A stretch of 55,225 nt of DNA from Stentor coeruleus (lineage: Eukaryota > Ciliophora > Heterotrichea > Heterotrichida > Stentoridae), in contig MPUH01000426.1 in the NCBI GenBank assembly GCA_001970955.1, positions 1 to 55,225 of the forward strand, in the 5' to 3' direction. The notes under the pieces are model-generated. The model made no database searches. It saw only the letters and a list, made by a program, of their open reading frames with translations, and had not been told where the DNA came from. The position numbers and the translations under genes were made by a program. This document shows positions 10,370-20,279 of this stretch, one piece after another. Each line of letters opens with the position of its first letter. Position 1 is the stretch's first letter.

Positions 10370-11776
10370 ATGGAAGAACTCAAAGTTACTGGTGGGGATT
10401 TCGTCACAGAAAAAAAAGGCAAGCTGCGTGATAACTATCGCATAGGTAATAAACTAGGTGATGGGGCATTTGGTAGCGTGCGTAAAATTACTCATCGAGT
10501 GACCGGCGAAATACGTGCTGTAAAAACAATCCATAAGAAAAACCTTCGTAGCGAAGAAGAACGTCAAACTTTTTTCAATGAAGTCTCTGTACTACGAGCT
10601 CTAGACCATCCTAATGTTCTCAAACTTTACGAGTACTACCAAGATGAGAAAAATTACTACCTCATCACAGAATTGTGTAGTGGTGGTGAATTATTTGATC
10701 GAATCATCAGCCATGGTTCCTTTTCTGAAGCAATGGCCGCGAATTATATGAAACAAATTCTCTCAGTAATTGCTTATGCACATGATCGTAACATTGTCCA
10801 TCGTGACCTTAAGCCTGAAAATTTCTTATTAGACACCATATCCGAAGATGCTAATCTTAAAGTTATCGATTTTGGTACAGCACAATTTTTTACACCAGGT
10901 CGTAATATGACATCTAAATTTGGTACTCCATATTATATAGCCCCAGAAGTATTAAAATGTAATTATGATGAACGTTGTGATGTATGGAGTGCTGGGGTTA
11001 ATATGTACGTATTATTATGTGGTTATCCACCTTTTGGAGGATCAAATGATGATCAGATTCTTAAGAAAATCGCAATTGGGAGGTTTTCATTCCCATCACC
11101 AGAGTGGGACTTTATAAGTTTTGAAGCGAAAGATTTGATAACGAAAATGCTAAGTTTTGATTTTACTAGAAGGATGTCTGCAAGAGAAGCACTCCAACAC
11201 CCTTGGCTTAATAATGCTAGTAATACGCCTATTGATAGTTCAACAGCTAAAAGCATTTTTACTAATCTAACAAGTTTCCATTCTGAACAGAAGCTTCAGA
11301 AAGCAACTTATGCATTTATAGCTTCACAATTAGCTACGAAAAAAGAACGTGAAGAAATGCTTGATTTGTTTAAGTCTTTAGATACTGATAATTCAGGAAC
11401 TTTGTCTAGAGATGAGCTTTTAAGAGGTTTCCATAATCTTTATGCTAATGAAATTGAAGATATTGATGCTGAAGTTGATAAGATTATGAGACAAGTCGAT
11501 ACTGATAAATCAGGTGAAATTGATTATTCGGAATTTGTTGCAGCATCAATGAATAGGACGAAATTGTTATCTAAAGAAAGACTTGAGGCTGCATTTAAAG
11601 CTTTTGATATTGATGGAAGTGGGACTATTACAGCTGAAGAATTGAAATCTATGCTTGGGAAATATCATGCTTATGATGATGAAATGTGGATGAATATTAT
11701 TAGAGAAGTTGATCAGAATGGAGATGGGGTTATTGATTTGAGAGAGTTCAGTGAGATGATGCTTAAGTTCACTTAG
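10370..11776 (+). CDS. Calcium-dependent protein kinase (CDPK)
   Basis: A 468-residue Ser/Thr kinase with fused calmodulin-like domain. Kinase domain about residues 24-284: glycine loop GDGAFGSV, lysine in RAVKTI, catalytic HRDLKPEN at 144, DFG at 167, APE at 191. A junction of about 45 residues, presumably the autoinhibitory helix, follows. Then come four EF-hands with canonical loops starting near residues 338 (DTDNSGTLSRDE), 377 (DTDKSGEIDYSE), 413 (DIDGSGTITAEE) and 448 (DQNGDGVIDLRE). All four keep Asp at position 1 and Glu at position 12, so all should bind Ca2+. The start MEEL lacks Gly2, so N-myristoylation is not expected. In ciliates such kinases couple Ca2+ to motility, contraction and secretion; the role here is not known. 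Stop TAG. Confidence 0.96.
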   Translation: MEELKVTGGDFVTEKKGKLRDNYRIGNKLGDGAFGSVRKITHRVTGEIRAVKTIHKKNLRSEEERQTFFNEVSVLRALDHPNVLKLYEYYQDEKNYYLITELCSGGELFDRIISHGSFSEAMAANYMKQILSVIAYAHDRNIVHRDLKPENFLLDTISEDANLKVIDFGTAQFFTPGRNMTSKFGTPYYIAPEVLKCNYDERCDVWSAGVNMYVLLCGYPPFGGSNDDQILKKIAIGRFSFPSPEWDFISFEAKDLITKMLSFDFTRRMSAREALQHPWLNNASNTPIDSSTAKSIFTNLTSFHSEQKLQKATYAFIASQLATKKEREEMLDLFKSLDTDNSGTLSRDELLRGFHNLYANEIEDIDAEVDKIMRQVDTDKSGEIDYSEFVAASMNRTKLLSKERLEAAFKAFDIDGSGTITAEELKSMLGKYHAYDDEMWMNIIREVDQNGDGVIDLREFSEMMLKFT

Positions 11777-11926
11777 TTAGATAAGTAAAGTTTAAATTTG
11801 AAAGAAAAATTATTGTTTATGTTAGAAGGGTTTTACTTATAAGATATGCTATTAAGATATTAAAAAAGGTTTAGAGAGTTGTTTGGAAATTTTTTGTTAT
11901 AAAGGTAATGTTGTGATATAATAAAA

Positions 11927-12160
11927 ATGTTTCCAATTGTTGTAAAAACTCTTTCAGGAAGAAAAATAGAAATTGATGTTTCTGGTGATGATGACATAGA
12001 AGATATAAAAGAAATTATTGAAGAAAAGCTTGGAATATATGTTGAACACCAAAAACTATTATGGCTAAATAAAGAAATACATTATGGGACATTAAGATTT
12101 CATAATATAGCACACGGAAGCACTCTATTTGTTTTATTCAAATTTAGAGGAGGAAATTAA
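11927..12160 (+). CDS. Single-domain ubiquitin-like protein ending Gly-Gly-Asn
   Basis: A 77-residue protein that is one beta-grasp ubiquitin-like domain: FPIVVKTLSGRKIEIDV aligns with the first hairpin of ubiquitin, IEDIKEIIEEKLGI with its helix, QKLLWLNKEI with the Ile44/Lys48 segment and GSTLFVLFKFRGG with the last strand. Lysines matching K48 and K33 are present; the K63 position is His. It ends Arg-Gly-Gly plus one Asn, like a ubiquitin-like precursor needing one C-terminal residue removed before conjugation. It is too divergent for ubiquitin, and I cannot assign it to NEDD8, URM1 or another named family. It lies 150 bp after the CDPK gene on the same strand. Stop TAA. Confidence 0.85.
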   Translation: MFPIVVKTLSGRKIEIDVSGDDDIEDIKEIIEEKLGIYVEHQKLLWLNKEIHYGTLRFHNIAHGSTLFVLFKFRGGN

Positions 12161-12345
12161 TTTTATAATAAATCATCATAATCTAACTAGATTATACACA
12201 AATTATAATTTATCATCATCATAAAGTCAATTTTTTTCACATATAATTATCTTATATTCAATACAAAAAATTGAAGATATTAATTTCATCATATAAAAAA
12301 TAATCTATTTTATTATCAAATAAGATAATGATTTAACATTTTATA

Positions 12346-13290
12346 TCATTTAAAAGATTTTTTGTTTTGCTGAGTCTGTTTGATTAATCTTTTAAGTTCT
12401 TCAAGATTTTTAATTTTCCCTCTATTTGGAGATGGGTTATTTTCTTCTCTCTTACATGAATTTCTGTCTGGACTCGGTGATCTTCTAGCTAAACCTCTTG
12501 GAGAAACTCTTCTTGGTGATTGAAATACAAAATGCTCATTTGTATTTTTAGCACTCATACATAAAGTGGCTAATTTTTTCATATTATCAATATGAGTCTG
12601 GGATAATTTCCTTCTATTTATACTTCCCCTTACCGACTCTTCTACACTATAAACCTCATTATTAATTTCATTAAACCTTGCATTACATGTTTGAGTCTTT
12701 CTATAAACATTCTGACTTTGATCTGTATCTATACTAACTTCTAAATCTTTATCAATATAATCCAAAGTTTCATATGTATTTTCTTCATTTTTATAACGAA
12801 ATCCTTTACTTTTAACCTCTGAAATCTCTGTCATTTTCCCGTTCATTTTGTTGAGTCTTTTGATTTCTTCTAATGCTTGATATTTTTCATTTGTAACTTC
12901 TAAGATTTTGTTTTCCATTTGGAAAATTATATGGTTTAACCTTTCAATTTCCCCTTCAAGAATTTTTGTTTGTCCTGTCAAGTCGTAATTCCGCTCTGTT
13001 AAGGTTTTGTTTTCCATGAAAATTTGCACGTTTTCAGAATGTAGTCGTTTAACTTCTTCTGATAGTTGGTATTCAGCTGATGTCATATCTTCAGCTTTTA
13101 TAGCGATTTGTTTAAAGTAATCACAGTCTTCTTGGCTTTCTTTAAGGTTTTCCTCGAAGGTTGACTTATCTTTTTCTAGGTGTTGGATTTGTTCGGCTAA
13201 GATTTGGTTTTCGCGTTGTAAACGAACTCGCTCTGATCCTTTGCGAAGGTTGGAAAGTCGGCTTATTTTCCCTATAGAAGATTGAGACAT
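12346..13290 (-). CDS. Coiled-coil protein with SP-rich tail
   Basis: A 314-residue protein without a recognised catalytic domain. Residues about 20-155 are a near-continuous heptad-rich helix, suggesting a dimeric coiled coil. Residues 155-240 are polar linker. The tail (about 255-295) is basic with Ser-Pro pairs, such as SPRRVSPRG and RRSPSPDRN, typical of sites phosphorylated by proline-directed kinases. A last short helix, LEELKRLIKQTQQNKK, ends the chain. Such proteins are common in ciliate basal body and cortical structures, but that location is only inference. The stop is TGA (12346-12348), useful evidence that TGA terminates in this genome. Confidence 0.8.
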   Translation of the reverse strand: MSQSSIGKISRLSNLRKGSERVRLQRENQILAEQIQHLEKDKSTFEENLKESQEDCDYFKQIAIKAEDMTSAEYQLSEEVKRLHSENVQIFMENKTLTERNYDLTGQTKILEGEIERLNHIIFQMENKILEVTNEKYQALEEIKRLNKMNGKMTEISEVKSKGFRYKNEENTYETLDYIDKDLEVSIDTDQSQNVYRKTQTCNARFNEINNEVYSVEESVRGSINRRKLSQTHIDNMKKLATLCMSAKNTNEHFVFQSPRRVSPRGLARRSPSPDRNSCKREENNPSPNRGKIKNLEELKRLIKQTQQNKKSFK

Positions 13291-13542
13291 TTAATATTAA
13301 AAGGGTTTTTGTGTTTTGAAAAAATTAGGATTATGAATGTTTTTTAAGGTGGAGGTTTTTTATATGATCTTAGTTTAAGAACTATCCTGGATATAAATAG
13401 CAAATCAATGAAAATTTTAAAGAAAAATTTGTTGAGTTAATCTTAAATTTGAACATCATATTAATTCTTATAAAAACTACATCAATTTTTCTTAAAAATA
13501 TTAGCATACCTTATAAGTTTTAAAGTAAATAAATGTTTGTCA

Positions 13543-15663
13543 CTACATTAAAACAATTTTATCTCGTTCTAGTCCATTTTGAACCAAAAATTCACAATAA
13601 TATCTATTAAACCCCGATGGGCCACAAATCCAAGCTAATTTGACATTTTTACCAACAAAAATTTTTACCAAATCCGTAGTTTTTTTAACCAAATCGCTTT
13701 TATCATCAAGAAATATATGAATATCCAACCAAGGAAATTTCCCTGAGTCTCTGATTTTTTCAAGTATATCCAAAGCAAACCCTTCCTTCCAACTGCGAAA
13801 AAACACAAAAATTCCAAATGAAAAGTTTTTAATTTTACTCCCTTGTTTCCAAGCACAATATATCAAATCAAGAAATGGGACAAGTCCAGTTCCTCCACAA
13901 AAAGCTAAATAACTGCCTTTAAATTCATTAAGCATCAGTCCTGGACCAAAAGGTCCTTTTATTATAATATTATCTCCAGTTTTAAGAGAATTAAGATAAT
14001 TACTCATATGTCCATTTGAATAAACTTTATATATAAATTGTATATGACCATCTTCATTACGCCTTTTAGTATTTATTATACCAAGTTTAGATGCCCAATT
14101 TATAAGATCAACAAAAATAGCACTATAATATCTTCTAATAGTTCTGAATTTTGTAAAGTGTATAACCATAAAATGTTTCCCTATCCATATAAGTTCTTTG
14201 CATTTATTCGACATTTTAAAATCATCTGATTTTAAACTAATAAGATAAATTGAGTCATTTAAAGCTTTTTTCGATGCTAAAGTGAATTCCATTAAATCTA
14301 GACTTGTGTTTGTTGGGGATGTTATATACCCAGCTGGACTTGGGATGATCGCAATTGCAAGGTTTTTATAATAAGACAAAGCTTTTTCTGTATGTGTATA
14401 TGGTAGCATATTCTCCCCATAACTACTACACCCAACCATATATTTTCCAGTATCTTCTCCAATACATTCATTTATCATATACCTTCCTCCAGGATGACTC
14501 AACATAAAATACTTAACATTTAATACTAAATCATCAGCAAAAATCAGTTTTGCCCCATTTTTAATCATCTCCATAGCTTTTTCATGAGTTAATTGAGGAA
14601 GTTTACAAATATTGATTTTTCTTTTGTTTTTAAATAGCACTTGATAAACTTCAAAACCCCCAAAAACTAGTATTGATATAATATAAACTAATACAGTTAA
14701 TACTAGACCTATTTTATCTTTGTATATGTCCCAACCATAAAAACAATTTATCAAACCACATATTAATAGAGAATATCCTGTAATTTTATGTGCTCTGATA
14801 AGGATTGTTAAAAGTTGAAGGTTTTTTGTGAATATTTTTATGTATAAACTTAAAAACCCAAAAGCACATTGAGAAATTACTATTGAACTCATAATCATCC
14901 CTATACGTGAATGGTCAAATGTTTTTTTTGACATTGAAGATGCTGGATACATATCATCTTTATATAAAAGTGATGAGCTGATAATAGTTATAAATGAGCT
15001 TATGAATAATAAGAGTATATGTACATATAACCACCAGAAGGTATGCTTAAAATATCTTGATATGAAAATTCCTATGATTGAGAAAAAAAGCCAAGATAAG
15101 GACATTGCGATACCATGATTGTAGGTTTGTTGCTTTGATGTTGAGAAATAAATGTTGCTTTGTGTAGAGGCCCAAGAAAAACTTGCATCACCATAGGTTG
15201 AGTGCAATGTCCAACCTTTACGATTGTTTCTGTAACCCCAACATATGTTTCCTCTGATGTCTGGGATTATGTCTTGATCATAGATATCTCCAGTTGATAA
15301 TTTACGTTTAAATGTTACATCGATAGATTTTGAATCATCAAGACCACCAGAAATGTAGTAAATATCATCAGTTCCACCTTCAGCTAAATCGTCTAATGGG
15401 GTATTGTGGTCACGAGACCAATAATCAGTTAAAGTAATACTTTTTCCATCATTAATCGCAGCAATCATATCGCAATCAGTCATACTTGAGCGAAGACCAA
15501 TAGAGCAATACCCCAATTGTATCTTACACAACAAACGTATATTAATCCAAGCATCATCAACAATTGTCCATTCCAAAGTCATAACCGAATCAATATCTTG
15601 TCTAAGCGTCTCTCCAGCTTGTGCCCTTAGAAAAAACTGTATAACTCCTATTAAAATAATCAT
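13543..15663 (-). CDS. DOMON / cytochrome b561 / cytochrome b5 / flavin reductase fusion, copy 1
   Basis: A 706-residue multidomain oxidoreductase. A signal peptide leads into an extracellular or lumenal DOMON-like domain (about 20-175). Next is a cytochrome b561 core with the four expected histidines, in NHGIAM (His183), YVHI, DHSRIG and RAHK, across about five membrane helices. Then comes a cytochrome b5-like haem domain with LSHPGG (His390) and PYTH (His424) as likely ligands. The C-terminus is a cytochrome b5 reductase-like FAD/NAD(P)H module: RRYYS flavin motif, GPFGPG, GGTGLVPF near 589 and WICGPSG. Electrons could pass from cytosolic NAD(P)H through FAD, b5 and b561 haems to an outside acceptor such as ferric iron or oxidised ascorbate; the acceptor is inference. 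Stop TAG. Paralogue 174 bp away on the same strand. Confidence 0.88.
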   Translation of the reverse strand: MIILIGVIQFFLRAQAGETLRQDIDSVMTLEWTIVDDAWINIRLLCKIQLGYCSIGLRSSMTDCDMIAAINDGKSITLTDYWSRDHNTPLDDLAEGGTDDIYYISGGLDDSKSIDVTFKRKLSTGDIYDQDIIPDIRGNICWGYRNNRKGWTLHSTYGDASFSWASTQSNIYFSTSKQQTYNHGIAMSLSWLFFSIIGIFISRYFKHTFWWLYVHILLLFISSFITIISSSLLYKDDMYPASSMSKKTFDHSRIGMIMSSIVISQCAFGFLSLYIKIFTKNLQLLTILIRAHKITGYSLLICGLINCFYGWDIYKDKIGLVLTVLVYIISILVFGGFEVYQVLFKNKRKINICKLPQLTHEKAMEMIKNGAKLIFADDLVLNVKYFMLSHPGGRYMINECIGEDTGKYMVGCSSYGENMLPYTHTEKALSYYKNLAIAIIPSPAGYITSPTNTSLDLMEFTLASKKALNDSIYLISLKSDDFKMSNKCKELIWIGKHFMVIHFTKFRTIRRYYSAIFVDLINWASKLGIINTKRRNEDGHIQFIYKVYSNGHMSNYLNSLKTGDNIIIKGPFGPGLMLNEFKGSYLAFCGGTGLVPFLDLIYCAWKQGSKIKNFSFGIFVFFRSWKEGFALDILEKIRDSGKFPWLDIHIFLDDKSDLVKKTTDLVKIFVGKNVKLAWICGPSGFNRYYCEFLVQNGLERDKIVLM

Positions 15664-15837
15664 TTCCCGAAAACTATATAAAACTATGAATATTTAAATA
15701 CATACATTCTTATCATATACTTATTTAAGCTAATATCATATAAAAAACTTGATAATTTTTATATCCCATTCGCAAATCATTATCAAAATATTATAAAAAT
15801 ATACACATTCCTAGAAATAATCATTAAAGCCAAACGA

Positions 15838-17991
15838 TTACATGACAATAATCTTCCTTTTTTCTAACCCATTTTTCACTAAAAAGTCAGTATAATATCT
15901 ATTATACCCTGATGGCCCACATATCCATGCTCCAGATACTTCTTTTTTCATAGTTTCAACTATAATATCTGATAAAAATTCCTTATCTTTACTTTCATCA
16001 GTAATTATATAAACCTTCAACCATTTTCCCCCAACTTCCTGCATTTCCTCCAAAATATTCAACGCAAAACCATCTTTCCTCGTTTTAAAACTAACAAACA
16101 AAGTTAAGAAAAAATCATTTCCATCAGGTAAATTTTTCCATGCTATATACACAAGGTCAAGAAAAGGTACAAGCCCAGTACCTCCAGCAAAAGCTAAATA
16201 ATTCCCTTCTAAACTTTTTAATTGCAACCCAGGGCCAAGTGGTCCTTTAAATATTATTTTGTCCCCAGCATTTAAATTGTTCAAATAATTAGTCATTTTA
16301 CCTCCAGGATATACTTTAAAAATAATTTTGACAAGCCCATCTTCAGTTTTTTGAAAGTTATCAAGGATTCCAAGTTCATAAGCCCATTTGTTTATGTCTA
16401 CAAAAATACTACTATAGTATCTTCTTATAATTTCATGGAATTTTGTCTTGTAACAGACCATAAAATGCTTGCCTATCCAAAGAAGGTTGCTACAAGAATT
16501 AGCCATTTTGAAATCATCTGATTTGAAATATGCTAGGAATGTGTGGTCGTTTAAAGGTTTTTCAAATACAAGCTGGAAAATCATAAGGTTTTGGGGCTTT
16601 TCTGTAATAGGGATTATGTAGTTTTTTGGATATTTGATTCTTCCTATTGCTAGGTTGGATAAGTAGGAAAAAGCTTTTAGGGAATGGGTATATGGGAGTA
16701 AGTTTCCTCCGTAACTACTACAGCCGACCATATACTTTCCTACATCTTCTCCATAGCATTTTGAAATCATAAAACTCCCTCCTGGATGACTCAAATAAAA
16801 ATGCCCAACATCTATCACAAGGTCATCATAAAACATGAGTTTTTTACCTTTTCTAACTAAAGCAATAGCCTTCATATGACTCATTTTCTTATATTTACCT
16901 GGTACTTCATTTTCTGTGCAACTGATTTTTAAAGCTAACGGATTCCTTCTTCCATTTCTCACAAATATTTGATATGCTTCAAATAACATAAAAATTGCCC
17001 CAGTTAAAGCAAAACAAAAAATCATTAAAGATTTTCCTGTATTATCTCCATATAAAACCCAACCTTTCCAACAGTTTATAAGCCCACAAATCAATAAAGT
17101 ATATCCAACAATTTTGTGTGCACGGGTGATCAAAGTCATTACTTGAACATTTTCTGTAAATATTTTGAAATACGATGTTAAAAAACCAAAAACACACTCT
17201 CCTATAACTAATGATGACATAAGCATCCCAAGTCTAGAATGAACATTTGTATCATCTTCAATATTTTCAACACTATAAGCGTCATCTTTATAAAGTTGAG
17301 ATGAACTGATTATTGTGATTAAAGATGCTGTAAGGAGAAAACTCATATGTATATAGAACCACCAAGCTGTATATTTAAAATATCTACACACAAAAATCCC
17401 AACTACAGCAAGTGCGCCCCAAGCAACTGACATGGCTATTCCATGATCTTCTTTTGATCCATTTGAAGCTTTAAAAAATGCATTTGCTGAAGTTGTGGCC
17501 CAAACAAACCCTGCACTTCCATAGTCACTATGCTCAGTCCATCCAGCTCTATTATTTCTGTAACCCCAGCAAATATCTCCTCTTATATCAGGATTAATGA
17601 CTTGATCAAAACTATCCCCTGTTGATAGTTTTCTTTTAAATGTAATATCGATATACCCTAATGAATCAACACCACCATAATTATAAACAAGATCTTCATT
17701 GCCACCTTCAATTTTATCTGATTTTGGAGTATCATGGCTTGTTGCCCAATAGTCAGTTAAAGTTACAAATTTACCATCAGTTATAGCGGCGAACATATCA
17801 CAATTAGTCATTGTTGAACTTAATCCTATTGAACAATAGCCAAGTTTGATTTTGCATTGCAAGCGAATTTGTATCCAGGTTGAGTCTTCAATAGTCCAAC
17901 TCATTGTCATTACTGAGTTTATATTCTGGGTTATGGTTTCTGTTGAGCTTGAGATTAAGATTAAAGGGAGAAATAGGAATAAAGAATTCAT
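15838..17991 (-). CDS. DOMON / cytochrome b561 / cytochrome b5 / flavin reductase fusion, copy 2
   Basis: A 717-residue paralogue of the neighbouring gene with the same domain order. The signal peptide MNSLFLFLPLILISS is clear. The DOMON-like domain carries the shared block IRGDICWGYRNNR. The four b561 histidines are in DHGIAM (His183), YIHM, VHSRLG and RAHK. Cytochrome b5 ligands are likely His402 (LSHPGG) and His436 (PYTH). The reductase module has RRYYSS, GPLGPG, GGTGLVPF near 603 and WICGPSGYNRYY. It has a longer linker between b561 and b5 than copy 1. All cofactor residues I can check survive in both copies, so both look functional. This copy is upstream of the other on the minus strand; separate promoters are likely because 174 bp with stops lies between them. 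Stop TAA. Confidence 0.88.
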   Translation of the reverse strand: MNSLFLFLPLILISSSTETITQNINSVMTMSWTIEDSTWIQIRLQCKIKLGYCSIGLSSTMTNCDMFAAITDGKFVTLTDYWATSHDTPKSDKIEGGNEDLVYNYGGVDSLGYIDITFKRKLSTGDSFDQVINPDIRGDICWGYRNNRAGWTEHSDYGSAGFVWATTSANAFFKASNGSKEDHGIAMSVAWGALAVVGIFVCRYFKYTAWWFYIHMSFLLTASLITIISSSQLYKDDAYSVENIEDDTNVHSRLGMLMSSLVIGECVFGFLTSYFKIFTENVQVMTLITRAHKIVGYTLLICGLINCWKGWVLYGDNTGKSLMIFCFALTGAIFMLFEAYQIFVRNGRRNPLALKISCTENEVPGKYKKMSHMKAIALVRKGKKLMFYDDLVIDVGHFYLSHPGGSFMISKCYGEDVGKYMVGCSSYGGNLLPYTHSLKAFSYLSNLAIGRIKYPKNYIIPITEKPQNLMIFQLVFEKPLNDHTFLAYFKSDDFKMANSCSNLLWIGKHFMVCYKTKFHEIIRRYYSSIFVDINKWAYELGILDNFQKTEDGLVKIIFKVYPGGKMTNYLNNLNAGDKIIFKGPLGPGLQLKSLEGNYLAFAGGTGLVPFLDLVYIAWKNLPDGNDFFLTLFVSFKTRKDGFALNILEEMQEVGGKWLKVYIITDESKDKEFLSDIIVETMKKEVSGAWICGPSGYNRYYTDFLVKNGLEKRKIIVM

Positions 17992-18424
17992 TTTTTATTA
18001 CTGGAAGTATTGCTGGAAAAATTATATGAAATACTTATTTTTGTTATGAAATTTAATAAGTATTATATTAGGAATCTAGAATGGCTTTTGTAGGATAGGA
18101 TATTAAGGCTAAGAGATATAAGTTTTGACAATTTATTTTTAAAGATCGTTAGAATTAGAAAATAGTTTTAGTGTTAAATATTGGAAATTTTGTGGAAGAT
18201 TTTTGAAAAAATGATTTATTATGAATTTTCTGAATGGATAATTTATAGTAAATTGATATAAACTAATATACTAAAAAATGATATGAAAAATCTTTGGAGT
18301 CTGATTGATTTTATGCATTTTAAATCAAATTATATTTGTTATCACTTGCCTTTGATTAGAACATATCATCAATACAATAAAAAATCTAAAAAAAAAGACT
18401 ATAAATACATCTAAAAAAATTATT
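17992..18424. other. Spacer between divergent and convergent ends, no gene
   Basis: 433 bp of AT-rich sequence between two minus-strand genes: the promoter side of the redox gene ending at 17991 and the 3' end of the gene starting at 18425. No open frame or repeat stands out. Confidence 0.4.
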
Positions 18425-19852
18425 TTAATAGCTCTGAATATGAATATCTCCCATAGTCAGTTCTTTATCAATATTTTTCTTTTTATTAGTCTTCCTTTCT
18501 GATAGTTTCTTTATCAAAATCTTATCTTTTATCTCTTTAGCTTTTTTAATCTTTTCCATTTTCTTTTCAAACTTATTCTTCTTATCATTCTGATCCTTCG
18601 TTTCCTTCTGTCTTTTCCTGATCTGATTTTTCTGTAAAAACTTCGCATTTTCTTCCCCTCTCTTTTGCGCATATCTATATTTCTGCAACCTAATCATATC
18701 AATAAGTTTCTTTTCTTCATGTACGAGTTTAAGAAAATCTACATCATCAGAATCATCATCGCTACAAGTTAAATTTTGTTTATTTATCTCATATATTGGT
18801 ATACTTGAGAATTTTTTATAATGATGTTTTGAACTCTCAACAGAAAACCCATGATGTAAATCTGGTAATGTTGAATCACTTTTATATCCTTGATTATCTT
18901 TATTAGAAATTTGAGTCTTAGTCTCATGTGTTTTAGGAGAATTATATGTATATCCTGATATGTTTTTTATTGGTACTTCAAAACTTATACTTTCCATAGT
19001 GTTTGTTAGTTTTTTAAGTGTTTTTGGCTTACTTTGGATTTTTGGTGTTTGTGTTTTCAATTCATTTTTTTCGCATTGGGTTAAATTTAGTGTAGTTTTT
19101 CTACCTTTTACGCTAAGACTGAAATTTTGTGGTGAAGTTATGTCTAAAGGTGTTGAATATTCATGCTTTGTACCGTCTGGCTCGATGATTTTTAAATTTT
19201 TTAACGTTTTTAAGTTTTTTATTTCTTGAGGAGGATTTTCTTGGGCATTTGTATCGTCAGGTTTTGCTAAATGAAGCTTTTGAAGTTTAGTTTCTGTTTT
19301 TTTAGCTTTTTTTTCGCAGTAGTTTATGAATTCTTCGTATGTCACATGTTTTTTCTTCATAAAATTTGTATATGCCTCTGATATTGATTCGAAGTTGTAG
19401 TCGATTTCTTTTGGTTTTGACTGCAGGCAACGGGATTTGATGTAGTTTATTTTGAAGTCTTTTCGTAAAGTTTGAGGAAGGTTGTTGATGAAGCTTATAC
19501 GATCTGGACGCTTTCTGCTTGTGAAAGTTATAGCGTCTTCACGAGTACATCCAATATCTCTAAGTATAAGATAATTTATAGCATTGTCTACTTTAAGTTG
19601 ACTTTTGTTAGAGTTTTGTGACATGTTTTGAGGCGTGCTTTGCTTTTGGCTTGAAAACGGGACTAAAGTATTTGGCTTTTTGTTAAGATTGCCTTCGGAG
19701 AATGACGGGATTATAATATTCCCAATATGCCCAGAAAGCATACTCCAGTGATTTTCAGTTTTAAGGAAAGTCTGACTAGTGTTTCTTATGTTAGTAGCAT
19801 CTTCTTTACCTGTTGATAGTTGAGATCTTAGACTTTGTTCTGAATTATTCAT
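18425..19852 (-). CDS. Hypothetical lysine-rich protein with C-terminal charged helix
   Basis: A 475-residue protein I do not recognise. The first 100 residues are Ser/Asn/Gln-rich and disordered. Residues about 90-170 are the most ordered part, with YLILRDIGCTREDAITF and FMKKKHVTYEEFINYCEKK, which may be a small helical domain. The middle is low complexity. From about residue 365 an acidic patch, CSDDDSDDVDF, leads into a long highly charged Lys/Glu helix that may be a single alpha-helix or coiled coil. No catalytic motif is visible. Start ATG and stop TAA are in good context, and the frame is open throughout, so the gene is real though its role is unknown. Confidence 0.75.
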   Translation of the reverse strand: MNNSEQSLRSQLSTGKEDATNIRNTSQTFLKTENHWSMLSGHIGNIIIPSFSEGNLNKKPNTLVPFSSQKQSTPQNMSQNSNKSQLKVDNAINYLILRDIGCTREDAITFTSRKRPDRISFINNLPQTLRKDFKINYIKSRCLQSKPKEIDYNFESISEAYTNFMKKKHVTYEEFINYCEKKAKKTETKLQKLHLAKPDDTNAQENPPQEIKNLKTLKNLKIIEPDGTKHEYSTPLDITSPQNFSLSVKGRKTTLNLTQCEKNELKTQTPKIQSKPKTLKKLTNTMESISFEVPIKNISGYTYNSPKTHETKTQISNKDNQGYKSDSTLPDLHHGFSVESSKHHYKKFSSIPIYEINKQNLTCSDDDSDDVDFLKLVHEEKKLIDMIRLQKYRYAQKRGEENAKFLQKNQIRKRQKETKDQNDKKNKFEKKMEKIKKAKEIKDKILIKKLSERKTNKKKNIDKELTMGDIHIQSY

Positions 19853-20279
19853 TAATATAAATTTAATTCTTGATTTAAGGTAGAGATTAAAGTTCTTTTA
19901 GCTTATAATGAAAATGTCATTTAACTATATTATTATAATAATTTAAACTAATAACTTGTGGATTTGAAGTATTATCTTATATTAATAAGTTTTATAGTTA
20001 GATAAAGGAAAATATATTTTTAATGCATATGATGAAGAGAATATTTAAGTTATAGGCAAATTTGATAAAATTGCTTAGGCTGATAGAAAATCCTTTTTGA
20101 TAATTTAAGTTGATTAAAAAAAGTTTAGTTTATGATAATAATAATTGTTATATAAATCTTCATTATATTAAACTTTGAAAGTATTAAATATACGATTCTA
20201 GATTTGCAATTATAATTTAAATATATGTTTTGATTATATTTGAAGTTTAGGGATGAATTTACCTATACATATTTAGATG
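19853..20279. other. AT-rich spacer, nothing recognised
   Basis: 427 bp of AT-rich sequence upstream of the minus-strand gene that starts at 19852 and of the RING-H2 remnant. No open frame of note. Confidence 0.4.
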
